A stretch of DNA of 64,000 nt. It comes from JANQSS01 sp965249735. Lineage in GTDB: Bacteria; Bacteroidota; Bacteroidia; Chitinophagales; Saprospiraceae. The position numbers and the translations under genes are program-made. Positions within the stretch are counted from its first letter, which is position 1, and the number at the start of each line of letters is the position of its first letter. Shown one piece after another: positions 56,601-64,000 of the stretch. The stretch is taken from positions 124,001 to 188,000 of the forward strand of contig CBDFMS010000019.1 of NCBI GenBank assembly GCA_965249735.1, in the 5' to 3' direction. The notes beneath the pieces are model-generated. The model searched no databases and had not been told where the DNA came from. It was given only the letters and a program-made list of their open reading frames with translations.

Positions 56601-56814
56601 GGCATTTGATAGATATGACGATATCACATTTTCTACAAATCGAGATGAGACAGCTATTCTCGATGCAAATAAAAGTGTAGTCATCATGACAGCCGGATTG
56701 AGTCTGCGCATCAACTTATTTGGTGCCTTAATTTTAGAACCTTATTACGCTGTTCCATTACGTGAAAACGCAAAAGGGGAATTTGGATTTAATTTCCTCT
56801 TACCCGGGTGGTAG
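53674..56814 (+). CDS. Large exported protein: gluzincin-like, beta-propeller and surface barrel
   Basis: A 1046-residue secreted protein with a signal peptide (MQKRIISLAILSLILSFSVQ to ISAQ). Domain 1 (about 35-280) looks like a peptidase-MA type gluzincin: HELVHAFQFD with E in VEGMAEYI as the third ligand. Domain 2 (about 285-575) is a TolB-like beta-propeller (SPSISPNGKHVIFLS, SPSWSPNGRYIAFTG, QPDWSTDGERIVFST). Domain 3 (about 630-1046) is beta-rich and ends NFLLPGW, as in a surface-antigen-type outer-membrane barrel. Whether the protease site works is unproven. It probably sits in the outer membrane. Confidence 0.82.
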   Translation: MQKRIISLAILSLILSFSVQVISAQGFGRNKPKYKQFDFEVYKTTHFDIYHYFKDQQVIENLAWQSEVWHEFIQSIVQDTIYFQNPLIFYSNHGDFQQTNTISSSVGVTTGGVTEAFKNRVTMPVTVANQKTFQVLGHELVHAFQFDMVIRGDSTSLQNLANLPLFMVEGMAEYITRGRIDPYTSMWMRDIVLNDEIPTIKEMFSPKYFPYRYGQAFWSIMTDRYGDAVMRELMTATAKYGLEIAAPLLLQEDLDGLTEIWQNGLKDHYEEFLPHEKEDFIGRKLLDDKNAGNLNLSPSISPNGKHVIFLSEKGIFTTELFLANATNGKIIRKIASTLKDNDFDNLDAFESSGTWSPDSKRYAFVGFSKGRNKIFVKTVDNAKDDIEFFIEDINSINSPSWSPNGRYIAFTGIKDGQVDLYQINIKTKKITQLTDNIYSELQPDWSTDGERIVFSTDQKSMEKRPNAGPWYYNLATINVDNKEVDQLDIFNYADNLNPQFDSDNNIWFLSDRDGYRNIYKYETVTDSLFQQTDFMTGVSGISSFAPALSLARNRDKVIFTHYFNGKYQIYGAKERAFIRKPVDKNDVDKKAGTLPGELSKADQVNIGLATIGARQVANVDQFSKDEYKAKLSLDAIQGNAGVGISNGLYGTQAGAAGGIQMMFSDVLGDHVIGATVAINGELEDGGLGVQYINKKGRIHWGVGLSHVPPQRIVLGDNQIKPTGDPNIYQIDNRVIRTFEDQLSVLGSYPINTNLRIDANVSTSGRYYSDKIYTTFVDNLIVDNQNRVLGYRVLGEEREKIKHDGEDFVVPVVYNGQQYNYQFRYGFLYNAGISIVGDNSFFGLTSPLAGYRFRLGIDTYKGLYDFTAGTADFRKYFWSKPVAIAVRAFHYARFGEDEDSFSPIYLGWQGLVRGIGDVGSVQELFDRYGISVPHIQGSKILMANVEVRLPFTGPKQISVIPSNFLFSELAAFLDSGVAFDRYDDITFSTNRDETAILDANKSVVIMTAGLSLRINLFGALILEPYYAVPLRENAKGEFGFNFLLPGW

Positions 56815-56840
56815 GATTGATTTGAGATCATCAATCCTAC
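56811..56840. terminator. Bidirectional hairpin between convergent genes
   Basis: GTAGGATTGAT (56811-56821) pairs exactly with ATCAATCCTAC (56830-56840) around an 8-base loop. The stem includes the stop codon of the plus-strand gene and lies 35 bases after the stop of the minus-strand permease gene. A weak T-rich tail is present, so it may end both transcripts. Confidence 0.45.
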
Positions 56841-56874
56841 TCCATCTACTTTCATAGAAAGAATTGGATGGGAT

Positions 56875-58146
56875 TTAGGAAAATCGCAGGGTCTTGACAG
56901 GCTTTATCCGGGATATAAGCAGAGCCGGAATCGTCATAAAAAGTAAAATGACAATGAAGGCAAAGAGATTGATCAGGATAATTTTTGGTAGATCAAAATC
57001 TACAGGAGCATAACTTAAATAATAATCCGCCTGATTTAATTTGATAAAGTGAAACCGATGCTGAAGCCAACCAATTGTAAATGCCAACAGGTTTCCAATA
57101 ATAAATCCTTTAATCACAATGCGTCCGATTAGATACACAAAGACACGCATGACCTGAAATGTACGTGAGCCCAGTGTTTTCAAGGTAGCAATCATCTTGG
57201 CACGGTCAAGTATGAGGATAATCATGACGGTAGACAAATTGATAAATGCAACGATGAGCATGATAATTAACAGCACGTACTCATTGACCTGTTGTAAATC
57301 AAGCCACTGGAAAATTCCCGGAAATTTTGATCGAATCGATTCACTGTATAACTGCGGGGGCAGTTTTTCAATGTAAATAAATTCATTAATTGGCTGTAGG
57401 TCATTTACATCATCCAGAAAAATTGAAAATCCTGATACCAGATCACTACTCCAATTCAATACATTTTGTAGTAGTGCCATATCGACGAGGACGAATTTTT
57501 TATCGTACTCTTCAAGTCCTGTATCATAAATGCCACTAATTGTAATTCTCTTTTTTATTTGTTTTTCATCAAGGATAAAATTCAGCAACATGGCGTCGCC
57601 CATTTTCACTTCAAGTCGATCAGCCTGAATCCGGGATATGAGGCATTGATCGTGGTACGGCTTCTCAGTTGATGTGAAAATATCGCCTGCTATGAGATAT
57701 TCCCTGATGAAGGTCCAATCGAAATTTTCATCGACACCTTTACAAATGACCCCATCAAAGGCTGTACGTGTTGATAGAATGCCCGGATAATGGATGAAAG
57801 GATGAATACTCTTAACGCCACCTAAAGTCTGTTTTACATCCTGGGAACCCACCATGTACTCAACAGATTCAATTTGCTGTATCTCGACCAGATAGTTTTC
57901 ATTTTTATTCATCGGGATGGCATCAATCGAACGATCTGAATCTACATGTGTAATATGAATATGGCCCCAAAAATTGAAGACCTTTTGTGAAATCTCATGT
58001 TGGAAACCTGCTATAAAGGATGAAGCCATTAAAAGGACACACAAGCTGACGGCCACTGCAATAATCCCCAGACGGACGATGACCCGCGTGAAGGAACTAC
58101 TGCCTCCGGCCATAAGTTTTCGTGCAATAAAGTAAGCCGTATTCAT
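56875..58146 (-). CDS. LolC/LolE-like ABC permease
   Basis: A 423-residue FtsX-family permease. It has the N-terminal helix (RLGIIAVAVSLCVLLMASSF), a periplasmic domain, and three C-terminal helices; the piece LDRAKMIATLKTLGSRTFQVMRVF, read as DRAKMIATLKTLG, is typical of LolC/E proteins, which extract lipoproteins from the inner membrane. I start it at the ATG at 58146 (MNTAYFIARKLM). The longer frame to 58221 overlaps the divergent tyrS. No LolD ATPase is adjacent. A cell-division or export permease is the alternative. Confidence 0.82.
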   Translation of the reverse strand: MNTAYFIARKLMAGGSSSFTRVIVRLGIIAVAVSLCVLLMASSFIAGFQHEISQKVFNFWGHIHITHVDSDRSIDAIPMNKNENYLVEIQQIESVEYMVGSQDVKQTLGGVKSIHPFIHYPGILSTRTAFDGVICKGVDENFDWTFIREYLIAGDIFTSTEKPYHDQCLISRIQADRLEVKMGDAMLLNFILDEKQIKKRITISGIYDTGLEEYDKKFVLVDMALLQNVLNWSSDLVSGFSIFLDDVNDLQPINEFIYIEKLPPQLYSESIRSKFPGIFQWLDLQQVNEYVLLIIMLIVAFINLSTVMIILILDRAKMIATLKTLGSRTFQVMRVFVYLIGRIVIKGFIIGNLLAFTIGWLQHRFHFIKLNQADYYLSYAPVDFDLPKIILINLFAFIVILLFMTIPALLISRIKPVKTLRFS

Positions 58147-58219
58147 CGATGTGAAGATACATATATAGAAGCCAGACCCGGGATGATACATTGTTGAAGA
58201 ATATGAATATTTTTGCGCC

Positions 58220-59503
58220 ATGGAAAAATCAGGATTCTTAGAAGAGTTGAAATGGCGTGGGATGCTTTTTGATCATACACCCGGTGTAGAAGCTTATCTC
58301 CAACCATTGGCACGGGGCTACATTGGTTTTGATCCAACCTCGGATTCCCTTACAATTGGCAATTTTGTGCAGCTCATGATTCTTACGCTTTTTCAAAAGC
58401 ATGGACATCAGCCGATCGCCCTGATGGGAGGGGCAACGGGCCGTATTGGGGATCCAGCGGGAAAAGACAAAGAGCGCGAATTAAAATCCTATGATGAGAT
58501 CGATGCAAACGTCCGCTCGCAGACTGAGATTATTCACCGTTTACTAGATTTTGAACATGCGGAAAATCCTGCCATCATGATCAATAATATTGATTTCTAT
58601 AAGGATATGAATGTGCTGGATTTTCTCCGTGATGTCGGAAAAACTTTGACTATCAATTATATGATGTCTAAAGAATCTGTCAAAAAAAGAATTGAAACAG
58701 GATTGTCCTTTACCGAGTTTAGCTACCAGTTATTGCAAGGCTATGACTTTCAAGTGTTGAATACCACTCAGCAGTGTGCCCTGCAAATGGGTGGATCTGA
58801 TCAATGGGGAAACATTACGTCAGGTACAGAATTTATTCGACGAAATTCCGGAGGGAAAGCCTATGGCATCACTATACCTTTACTTACGAAATCCGATGGA
58901 ACTAAATTCGGTAAATCTGAAGCCGGTGCTATTTGGTTGACTGCCGACAAAACTTCACCATATCAATTCTATCAATATTGGTTAAACGCCGATGACGCAG
59001 ATCTTGAAAGGTTAATCAAATATTTTTCCCTGAAGACGCGTGATGAAATGGAAGCGATGATTAAGAATATTTCTGATAATCCGCGTCAAAGTAAAAAAGA
59101 ATTGGCCGCTGAACTAACAGCCCGTGTACATGGTCAGGAAAGCCTGGAACAAGTTGAGCAAGTGAGCACTTTGCTCTTTTCAAAGTCACTGGATGCTGAA
59201 TCCATATCCGATATATCAGTCGAAGCTTTTGAAATGGTGGCAAATGACATTCCCGGTTTTTCATTTTCAGCGTCGGCGTTGGCAAGCGCGCCCTCGATGG
59301 AGGACTTTTTAACAGAACAATGTCCAATCTTTACAAGTAAAGGAGAATTAAGACGTGCAATAAAAGGAAACGCATTATCCATTAATAAATCAAAGGTTGC
59401 TGTCCCGGATTTACAAATTGATGTATCCTTCTTAATTCACGATACCTATATCATGGTGGAGAATGGAAAGAAAAATAAATTTCTATTGAAGAGAACCGTT
59501 TAG
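58220..59503 (+). CDS. tyrS: Tyrosyl-tRNA synthetase
   Basis: A 427-residue class I tRNA synthetase. The HIGH-equivalent is in FDPTSDSLTIGNFVQ, tyrosine-site residues are in MGGATGRIGDPAGK and LLQGYDF, and the KMSKS loop is TKFGKSEAG. The C-terminal S4-type RNA-binding part follows (RRAIKGNALSINKSKV). Length is normal. It is divergent from the LolC/E-like gene, with 73 bases between the starts. Confidence 0.97.
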   Translation: MEKSGFLEELKWRGMLFDHTPGVEAYLQPLARGYIGFDPTSDSLTIGNFVQLMILTLFQKHGHQPIALMGGATGRIGDPAGKDKERELKSYDEIDANVRSQTEIIHRLLDFEHAENPAIMINNIDFYKDMNVLDFLRDVGKTLTINYMMSKESVKKRIETGLSFTEFSYQLLQGYDFQVLNTTQQCALQMGGSDQWGNITSGTEFIRRNSGGKAYGITIPLLTKSDGTKFGKSEAGAIWLTADKTSPYQFYQYWLNADDADLERLIKYFSLKTRDEMEAMIKNISDNPRQSKKELAAELTARVHGQESLEQVEQVSTLLFSKSLDAESISDISVEAFEMVANDIPGFSFSASALASAPSMEDFLTEQCPIFTSKGELRRAIKGNALSINKSKVAVPDLQIDVSFLIHDTYIMVENGKKNKFLLKRTV

Positions 59504-59558
59504 GCTCGATTTTCTGAATTTCAATTGATTCTTCGTAGTTGGAATTGATCTTGTGCGC

Positions 59559-60116
59559 TCAATCTGATTGCTCACCTTTCTCGGTTTTGTCCTCTACGAA
59601 ATCCATTGAAACTGAATTGATACAATAACGAAGTCCGGTAGGTTTGGGTCCGTCCTTGAAGACATGTCCCAGATGTCCTCCACATCGATTGCATACCACC
59701 TCTACCCTTTTCATTCCAAAAGTACTGTCGGATTCTTCCCCAACATTTTCTTTATTCACAGGTTGATAAAAACTAGGCCAGCCCGTTCCAGACCGAAATT
59801 TTGTATCGGATATAAACAAAACAAGACCACAACCTGCACATACATATTTCCCATCTTTCTTGTTATTCCAAAGATCTCCGGAAAAAGCACGTTCAGTCCC
59901 TTTTTTGCGTAGGACATAATATTCTTCATCGGATAATAATTCCTCCCAATCCGATTCAGTTCGTTCAAGAACGTTATCGAAATTAAAATCAATTTTATCA
60001 TATTTAATTTGTGCGGAAGTCTGGTCCGATGATTCTTGTGCACCTGCATTCTTTGTTTTACAGGAAAACAATGCAGTAATTAGCATTACACCCAAAATAT
60101 AACTCGATACACGCAT
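59559..60116 (-). CDS. msrB: Methionine-R-sulfoxide reductase MsrB lipoprotein
   Basis: A 185-residue MsrB with a lipoprotein signal (VMLITALFSC). The reductase domain has the zinc CxxC pairs (CAGCG and CNRCGG), the SGTGWPSFYQPV segment, GMKRVEVVC and the catalytic Cys in LRYCINSVS. It repairs the R form of oxidised methionine, here outside the cytoplasm. I use the ATG at 60116, before MRVSSYILG; the upstream ATG at 60161 lies in the neighbouring gene. It follows a small membrane protein gene by four bases. Confidence 0.92.
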   Translation of the reverse strand: MRVSSYILGVMLITALFSCKTKNAGAQESSDQTSAQIKYDKIDFNFDNVLERTESDWEELLSDEEYYVLRKKGTERAFSGDLWNNKKDGKYVCAGCGLVLFISDTKFRSGTGWPSFYQPVNKENVGEESDSTFGMKRVEVVCNRCGGHLGHVFKDGPKPTGLRYCINSVSMDFVEDKTEKGEQSD

Positions 60117-60120
60117 GATT

Positions 60121-60555
60121 TTATTTTTTTTCAGCATCTCTCTTTTTCGTGAACAGTACAATTAACATGATTGTCGTGGCAATTGTTTTCAGCACCATAA
60201 ATCCAATCAAGACAATGAGGATGATATCTTTAAACCCATCCAGGTCAGTGAGTGTTTTACCTGATATTAACCAGGCCAACAAATACCCAACACCAGCCAA
60301 CAGCATAAAACCATAAATTGAGCGACCCCAATTCTCGATTAACTTGTCTGACGAAAATGTTGAAATACTATTGAATAAAATATAGAACAGCATCATGGCC
60401 ACCGAAACCACCCAAGGACTTCGCTCATCGATTAATTCTGATAATAAAGGGCCAAGGAGTAAAAATAGAAGTTGGCAAAAGCAAAGTAAAATAATAACAC
60501 CGACCGCCATGATAATGGGGTTTCGGTACATATCCGAGATTCGTATTTTTTTCAT
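60121..60555 (-). CDS. Small four-helix membrane protein of unknown function
   Basis: A 144-residue protein with four hydrophobic segments (about 14-35, 47-65, 78-95 and 109-135). It overlaps the rimO stop by four bases (ATGA-type junction) and is followed by msrB four bases on, so rimO, this gene and msrB form an operon. I do not recognise the family. Confidence 0.65.
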   Translation of the reverse strand: MKKIRISDMYRNPIIMAVGVIILLCFCQLLFLLLGPLLSELIDERSPWVVSVAMMLFYILFNSISTFSSDKLIENWGRSIYGFMLLAGVGYLLAWLISGKTLTDLDGFKDIILIVLIGFMVLKTIATTIMLIVLFTKKRDAEKK

Positions 60556-61856
60556 AACAATACTCCAATTAGGTCGTAGTCAAGGGCATCCGTAATTCTG
60601 ACTTCGGAAAAGTCTCCGATGCGTGCATATGATCCCGCATCTATGATTACTTCGTTGTCGACTTCCGGTGAGTCTCCTTCCGTTCTTCCATAATAGTATT
60701 CACCATCTTTGCGATCGATCAGCACAGTGACCGTTTGCCCAATTTTTTCTTGATTTTTCTCAAGTGATATCTCCCGCTGAAGTTCCATGAGACGATTTGT
60801 CCGGTCCATCTTCATTTCATCCGGTACATCGTCGATCAGGTCATGGGCCGTAGTTCCTTCTTCATGTGAATATTGGAATACCCCTACCCTGTCAAACTTG
60901 TTGAGCCCAACAAATTGGATCAATTCCTCAAAATCGTTATCTGTCTCACCGGGAAATCCAACCAGAAAGGTAGTACGAATGGCAATTCCTGGCACCGTAG
61001 AGCGAATTAAGTCAATGAGTCCTTGAGTTTGTTCCCGGGTGATTTGTCGCTTCATCCGTTTCAATACGGCATCCGCAGCATGTTGTAAAGGAAGATCAAT
61101 ATAATTACAAACATTGTGGGAATTGCTCATAGTCTCACAGACTTCCATCGGGAATTTCGATGGATAGGCGTAGTGCAATCGAATCCAGGAAATGCCGTCC
61201 ACTTCATTTAGTGCTTTCAACAACTCAGCAAGTGCCCTGCGTTTGTATATATCAAGACCATAGTATGTAGATTCCTGGGCGATTAGCATGATCTCCTTCA
61301 CACCTCGAGCTGCCAGTCCTTTTGTTTCTTTAACAAGCGATTCGATGGTTCGTGAGCGATGCTCTTTTCGCATAAGCGGGATCGCACAAAACGAGCAAGT
61401 TCGATTGCATCCCTCTGATATTTTCAAATAGGCATAATGAGGTGGTGTCATCGTCAGACGCTCTCCTATGAGTTCATGACGATAATTCACATTGAATCGA
61501 TTAAGCAACAATGGCAATTCCATGGTACCAAAAAACTCATCAACTTCAGGCATCTCGGCAATCAGATCTTCTTTGTATCGCTCGGAAAGACATCCGGTCA
61601 CATAGAGCTTTTCGATTTGACCCTCTTCCTTGGCTTTTGCATAATGTAAGATGGTATCAATAGATTCCTCTTTGGCCTGATCGATAAAACCACAAGTGTT
61701 GACCACGATGATATCAGCCTCTTGTGTCGATTCATGGGCAACATCCCAATCGGATGCACGAAGTTGGGTGATCAAATTTTCTGAATCCACCAGATTTTTC
61801 GAGCAGCCAAGTGTCACGACATTGACTTTCTTACTATGATTTCCTTTTGTTTGCAC
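60552..61856 (-). CDS. rimO: Ribosomal protein S12 methylthiotransferase RimO
   Basis: A 434-residue radical-SAM methylthiotransferase. The N-terminal MTTase domain begins NVVTLGCSKNLVDSE with VVNTCGFI and VTGCLSERY. The radical-SAM Cys triad is CNRTCSFC, and the C-terminal TRAM domain is near VTVLIDRKDGEYYYGR. RimO beta-methylthiolates an Asp in ribosomal protein S12. It leads an operon with a membrane protein and msrB. Its -7 promoter element is 9-16 bases upstream of the ATG. Confidence 0.96.
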   Translation of the reverse strand: MQTKGNHSKKVNVVTLGCSKNLVDSENLITQLRASDWDVAHESTQEADIIVVNTCGFIDQAKEESIDTILHYAKAKEEGQIEKLYVTGCLSERYKEDLIAEMPEVDEFFGTMELPLLLNRFNVNYRHELIGERLTMTPPHYAYLKISEGCNRTCSFCAIPLMRKEHRSRTIESLVKETKGLAARGVKEIMLIAQESTYYGLDIYKRRALAELLKALNEVDGISWIRLHYAYPSKFPMEVCETMSNSHNVCNYIDLPLQHAADAVLKRMKRQITREQTQGLIDLIRSTVPGIAIRTTFLVGFPGETDNDFEELIQFVGLNKFDRVGVFQYSHEEGTTAHDLIDDVPDEMKMDRTNRLMELQREISLEKNQEKIGQTVTVLIDRKDGEYYYGRTEGDSPEVDNEVIIDAGSYARIGDFSEVRITDALDYDLIGVLL

Positions 61857-61864
61857 GATTGGGG

Positions 61865-61872
61865 CAAAGATA
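61865..61872 (-). promoter_or_regulatory. -7 promoter element for rimO
   Basis: The minus strand reads TATCTTTG, an exact TAnnTTTG match ending nine bases before the rimO ATG. A leader of only about 3-5 bases would result. Confidence 0.45.
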
Positions 61873-61934
61873 GACGTTTACCCGAGTAGCAGGTGTTATA
61901 TCCCGCCTAACTCGTTGATCATTAAATTCGCATC

Positions 61935-62594
61935 ATGAAAATAGCCATCATCGGAGTTTTTTGCCTACTTCTAAGTCTTGGTCTGCACGCACAGATTGGT
62001 CTGGGATTGGCTTATTCTACATTTGATCAGGCGGTATTTGGTAGTCATTTCGATTTGAAAAAAAGTGAAAAGACAAGTTCGGTTTTGGTTTCTTTGGATT
62101 ATTGGTTTCGATTAAAGCAAAAAAGACTCGAGTTTTTGCCCACCATATATGCCGTGTCTTATGGTGGTGATTTTGAAACGAAAACCCTGGGCTTTCAATT
62201 TGCCACTACGGTTTATCCTTTTGATTTTGCCGGTGATTGTAATTGTCCTACATTTTCCAAAGAAAATGACCTTATTAAAAAAGGTTTTTTTATTCGAGTT
62301 ATCCCCGGCATTGGTCATTGGACCGCGGATGCCTCAAGTATCAGAGGCTACGAAGGTTCGGATAACTTGGATGTCTGGCTACCGGAAATTGCGTTTGCCG
62401 CAGGCCTTGATATCGGTATAAGTAATTTGTTGACCATTTCACCGGAAATTGGTTTGCGCCATATTTTTAATGGGACCTGGGGAGGTATGGTAAATTTTGA
62501 CTTTGATGGATTTGATTTATTCGAACCCGGTATTAGATTCGGATTTCGATTTGATGAAAAGAATTATGGATTTAAATCACGCCGACGACGATAA
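61935..62594 (+). CDS. Predicted outer-membrane beta-barrel protein
   Basis: A 219-residue exported protein. The signal peptide is MKIAIIGVFCLLLSLGLHAQ. The rest alternates hydrophobic and polar residues in many short strands (IGLGLAYSTF, SSVLVSLDYWF, TLGFQFATTVYPF, FEPGIRFGFRF), as in a small outer-membrane barrel. It ends in a basic tail, KSRRRR. I do not recognise the family. It stands alone between divergent rimO and the convergent RNA methyltransferase gene. Confidence 0.7.
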   Translation: MKIAIIGVFCLLLSLGLHAQIGLGLAYSTFDQAVFGSHFDLKKSEKTSSVLVSLDYWFRLKQKRLEFLPTIYAVSYGGDFETKTLGFQFATTVYPFDFAGDCNCPTFSKENDLIKKGFFIRVIPGIGHWTADASSIRGYEGSDNLDVWLPEIAFAAGLDIGISNLLTISPEIGLRHIFNGTWGGMVNFDFDGFDLFEPGIRFGFRFDEKNYGFKSRRRR

Positions 62595-62662
62595 TTTAAT
62601 TTAGTATCAGCTGCACCAGAAGTAAAGAATTCGATTTTAAAGAGGTCAATATTTATCAGTAG

Positions 62663-63244
62663 TCATATCTCCTCGGGCAATACACTTTTCAAATAATCCC
62701 ACAGGACAATACCCAAAGCCACAGAAACATTCAAACTATGCTTTGTTCCGAATTGTGGAATGTCGACAAAGCGATCTATTTGTGGTAATGCATCATCGCT
62801 TATCCCGTTTACCTCATTCCCAACAATAATGGCAACTTTTTTTTTCCAGATAAATGAAGGGAGGTATTCTGACTTGGTTGTCTGTTCAAGTCCCACAAGT
62901 TGATACCCTTGTTTTGTAATCTGATTCAGGCATGAAGCCATATCCGGATAATATTCATGGTCAACCGATAACGTGGCACCAATGGCGGATTTGGTAATAT
63001 CGCTGTGTGGTGGTACAGGTGTGATCCCTACAAGGAATAGTTTATCTACAGAAAAAGCATCACAAGTACGAAAAGCTGAGCCGACATTTAGAGCAGAGCG
63101 AATATTGTCCAGCACTAATACAACAGGAAATTTCTTTTGCTCTTTGTATCCGGCAAGGTCAATTCTATTGAGTTCTTCGAGTTTTAATTTTTTAATCAAT
63201 TCGAAATAGTCGCCAATTTGTAAGAATTCCGCTTGGCCATGCAA
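62663..63244 (-). CDS. TrmH/SpoU-family RNA methyltransferase
   Basis: A 193-residue SPOUT-type methyltransferase. Motif 1 is LDNIRSALNVGSAFRTCDAF, motif 2 IIVGNEVNGIS, and motif 3 PQFGTKHSLNVSVALGI, forming the SAM-binding knot. It would methylate a 2'-O of tRNA or rRNA; the exact site is not evident. Its start lies inside the 3' end of pyrG (49-base overlap), so a later start may be the real one. Confidence 0.9.
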   Translation of the reverse strand: MHGQAEFLQIGDYFELIKKLKLEELNRIDLAGYKEQKKFPVVLVLDNIRSALNVGSAFRTCDAFSVDKLFLVGITPVPPHSDITKSAIGATLSVDHEYYPDMASCLNQITKQGYQLVGLEQTTKSEYLPSFIWKKKVAIIVGNEVNGISDDALPQIDRFVDIPQFGTKHSLNVSVALGIVLWDYLKSVLPEEI

Positions 63245-64000
63245 GCTTTGACAAATGATAAAAACAACGGATGTGGTGCTTCAACTCGACTTTTTAATTC
63301 CGGATGAAATTGTACACCGACAAACCATGGATGATTTTCTAATTCTACAATTTCGATAAGACCCGTTTCAGGATTTCTACCGACGGTTTTCAATCCGGCG
63401 TCGTTGATTGCATCGAGGTATGTATTATTAAATTCATATCGATGTCGATGTCGTTCTGATATGATGTTGGTTCCATACGCCTCAATTGACATCGAGCCCT
63501 CATCTAGATGACAATCATACGCTCCAAGACGCATAGTCCCACCTTTATTTATGACATTCTTCTGCTCCTCCATTAAATCGATGACAGGATGTTCTGTTCT
63601 TGGATCTACTTCTGTAGAGGCTGCATTTAAGCCAACAACATTTTTAGCAAACTCTACAACTGCACATTGCATTCCCAAACAAATTCCAAACATGGGAAGA
63701 CCATTTTTACGTGCATATTTTATAGCTTTAATTTTGCCTTTTATTCCCCGCTCTCCAAAACCCGGGGCAACCAGGATACCGTCAAGGTTCTCAAATGCCT
63801 TGGCTAGATTATCACTGTATAGTGATGCACTATGGATTGAATGAACATGCACCTTACACTGATTATGTGTTCCGGCATGAATAAATGATTCATGAATCGA
63901 TTTATATGCGTCCTGGAGCTCGACGTATTTTCCAATCAATCCGATATGAATTTCACTCTCCGGATGTTTGAATTTGTGAATGAAGGTTTCCCAGGCTTCT
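63196..64000 (-). CDS. pyrG: CTP synthase PyrG, C-terminal part (cut by window edge)
   Basis: The frame runs from the stop at 63196 to the window edge without a break. The visible 268 residues are the glutaminase half: HIGLIGKYVELQDAYKSI, the oxyanion loop LDGILVAPGFGERG, the nucleophilic Cys in FGICLGMQ, and the His-Glu pair in VGVQFHPELKSR. CTP synthase aminates UTP to CTP using glutamine. The start and the kinase-like N-terminal half lie to the right. Its end overlaps the RNA methyltransferase gene. Confidence 0.96.
   Translation of the reverse strand, partial: EAWETFIHKFKHPESEIHIGLIGKYVELQDAYKSIHESFIHAGTHNQCKVHVHSIHSASLYSDNLAKAFENLDGILVAPGFGERGIKGKIKAIKYARKNGLPMFGICLGMQCAVVEFAKNVVGLNAASTEVDPRTEHPVIDLMEEQKNVINKGGTMRLGAYDCHLDEGSMSIEAYGTNIISERHRHRYEFNNTYLDAINDAGLKTVGRNPETGLIEIVELENHPWFVGVQFHPELKSRVEAPHPLFLSFVKACMAKRNSYKLATISN

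Noticed and set aside
1..64000. Phage, defence or CRISPR island
   Set aside because: No integrase, transposase, toxin-antitoxin, restriction, Cas gene or regularly spaced direct repeat was seen; gene content is housekeeping and envelope functions.

Overview
The window reads as a chromosome segment of a Bacteroidota bacterium, a Saprospiria-like lineage being a reasonable guess from gene content only. The evidence is type IX secretion (T9SS) C-terminal sorting domains on three secreted proteins, a TonB-dependent receptor with a carboxypeptidase-like N-terminal domain, a LytTR phosphorelay, and Bacteroidota-type TAnnTTTG -7 promoter elements a short distance before many start codons. The DNA is moderately AT-rich. 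I saw no tRNA, rRNA, CRISPR array, integrase or transposase; this looks like core chromosome, not a mobile island.

Layout. 0-9 kb: tail of a T9SS protein, a patatin, a secreted tandem-cupredoxin protein, a SnoaL-like protein, dnaA, a two-gene 5'-nucleotidase, an A-type Fe-S carrier and a membrane protein. 9-18.7 kb: icd, a DUF3467 gene, a three-gene MacA/MacB/TolC-like export operon, ruvB, a PspC protein, a GH18 protein and a TSGG-repeat surface protein. 18.7-25.7 kb: a sugar-acid locus. On the minus strand are kdsB, kdsA, a transaldolase fused to KdsD-type CBS domains, a kdsC-like phosphatase and an aspartokinase remnant; on the plus strand are a flavin reductase, kdnA and kdnB. Together these should make Kdo and convert it to 8-amino-Kdo (Kdo8N) for lipid A core assembly. 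No ordinary KdsD (SIS-domain arabinose-5-phosphate isomerase) is present. The transaldolase-CBS fusion sits where KdsD is expected and is the most novel item in the window.

25.6-32.3 kb: every gene here (kdnB 3' end, a GDPD phosphodiesterase, a TonB receptor, CtlX, YhhQ, HscA) is broken by small indels, mostly in homopolymers. Several indels compensate each other within a few codons. Genes on either side are intact, so a local sequence-quality problem is more likely than decay.

33-64 kb: SUI1/YciH, PAP2 phosphatase, methyltransferase; a phosphohexomutase-cysteine desulfurase-ribD operon; a secreted thioredoxin; TraB/GumN with an Lrp regulator; glutamate dehydrogenase beside ccmD-ccmC-ccmB; a peptidoglycan amidase; a hybrid kinase-Hpt-LytTR phosphorelay; clpB; an M14 peptidase divergent from a 1046-residue peptidase/beta-propeller/barrel protein; a LolC/E-like permease, tyrS, msrB, rimO, a TrmH-type RNA methyltransferase and the 3' part of pyrG. 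Most genes sit in short, tightly packed operons.
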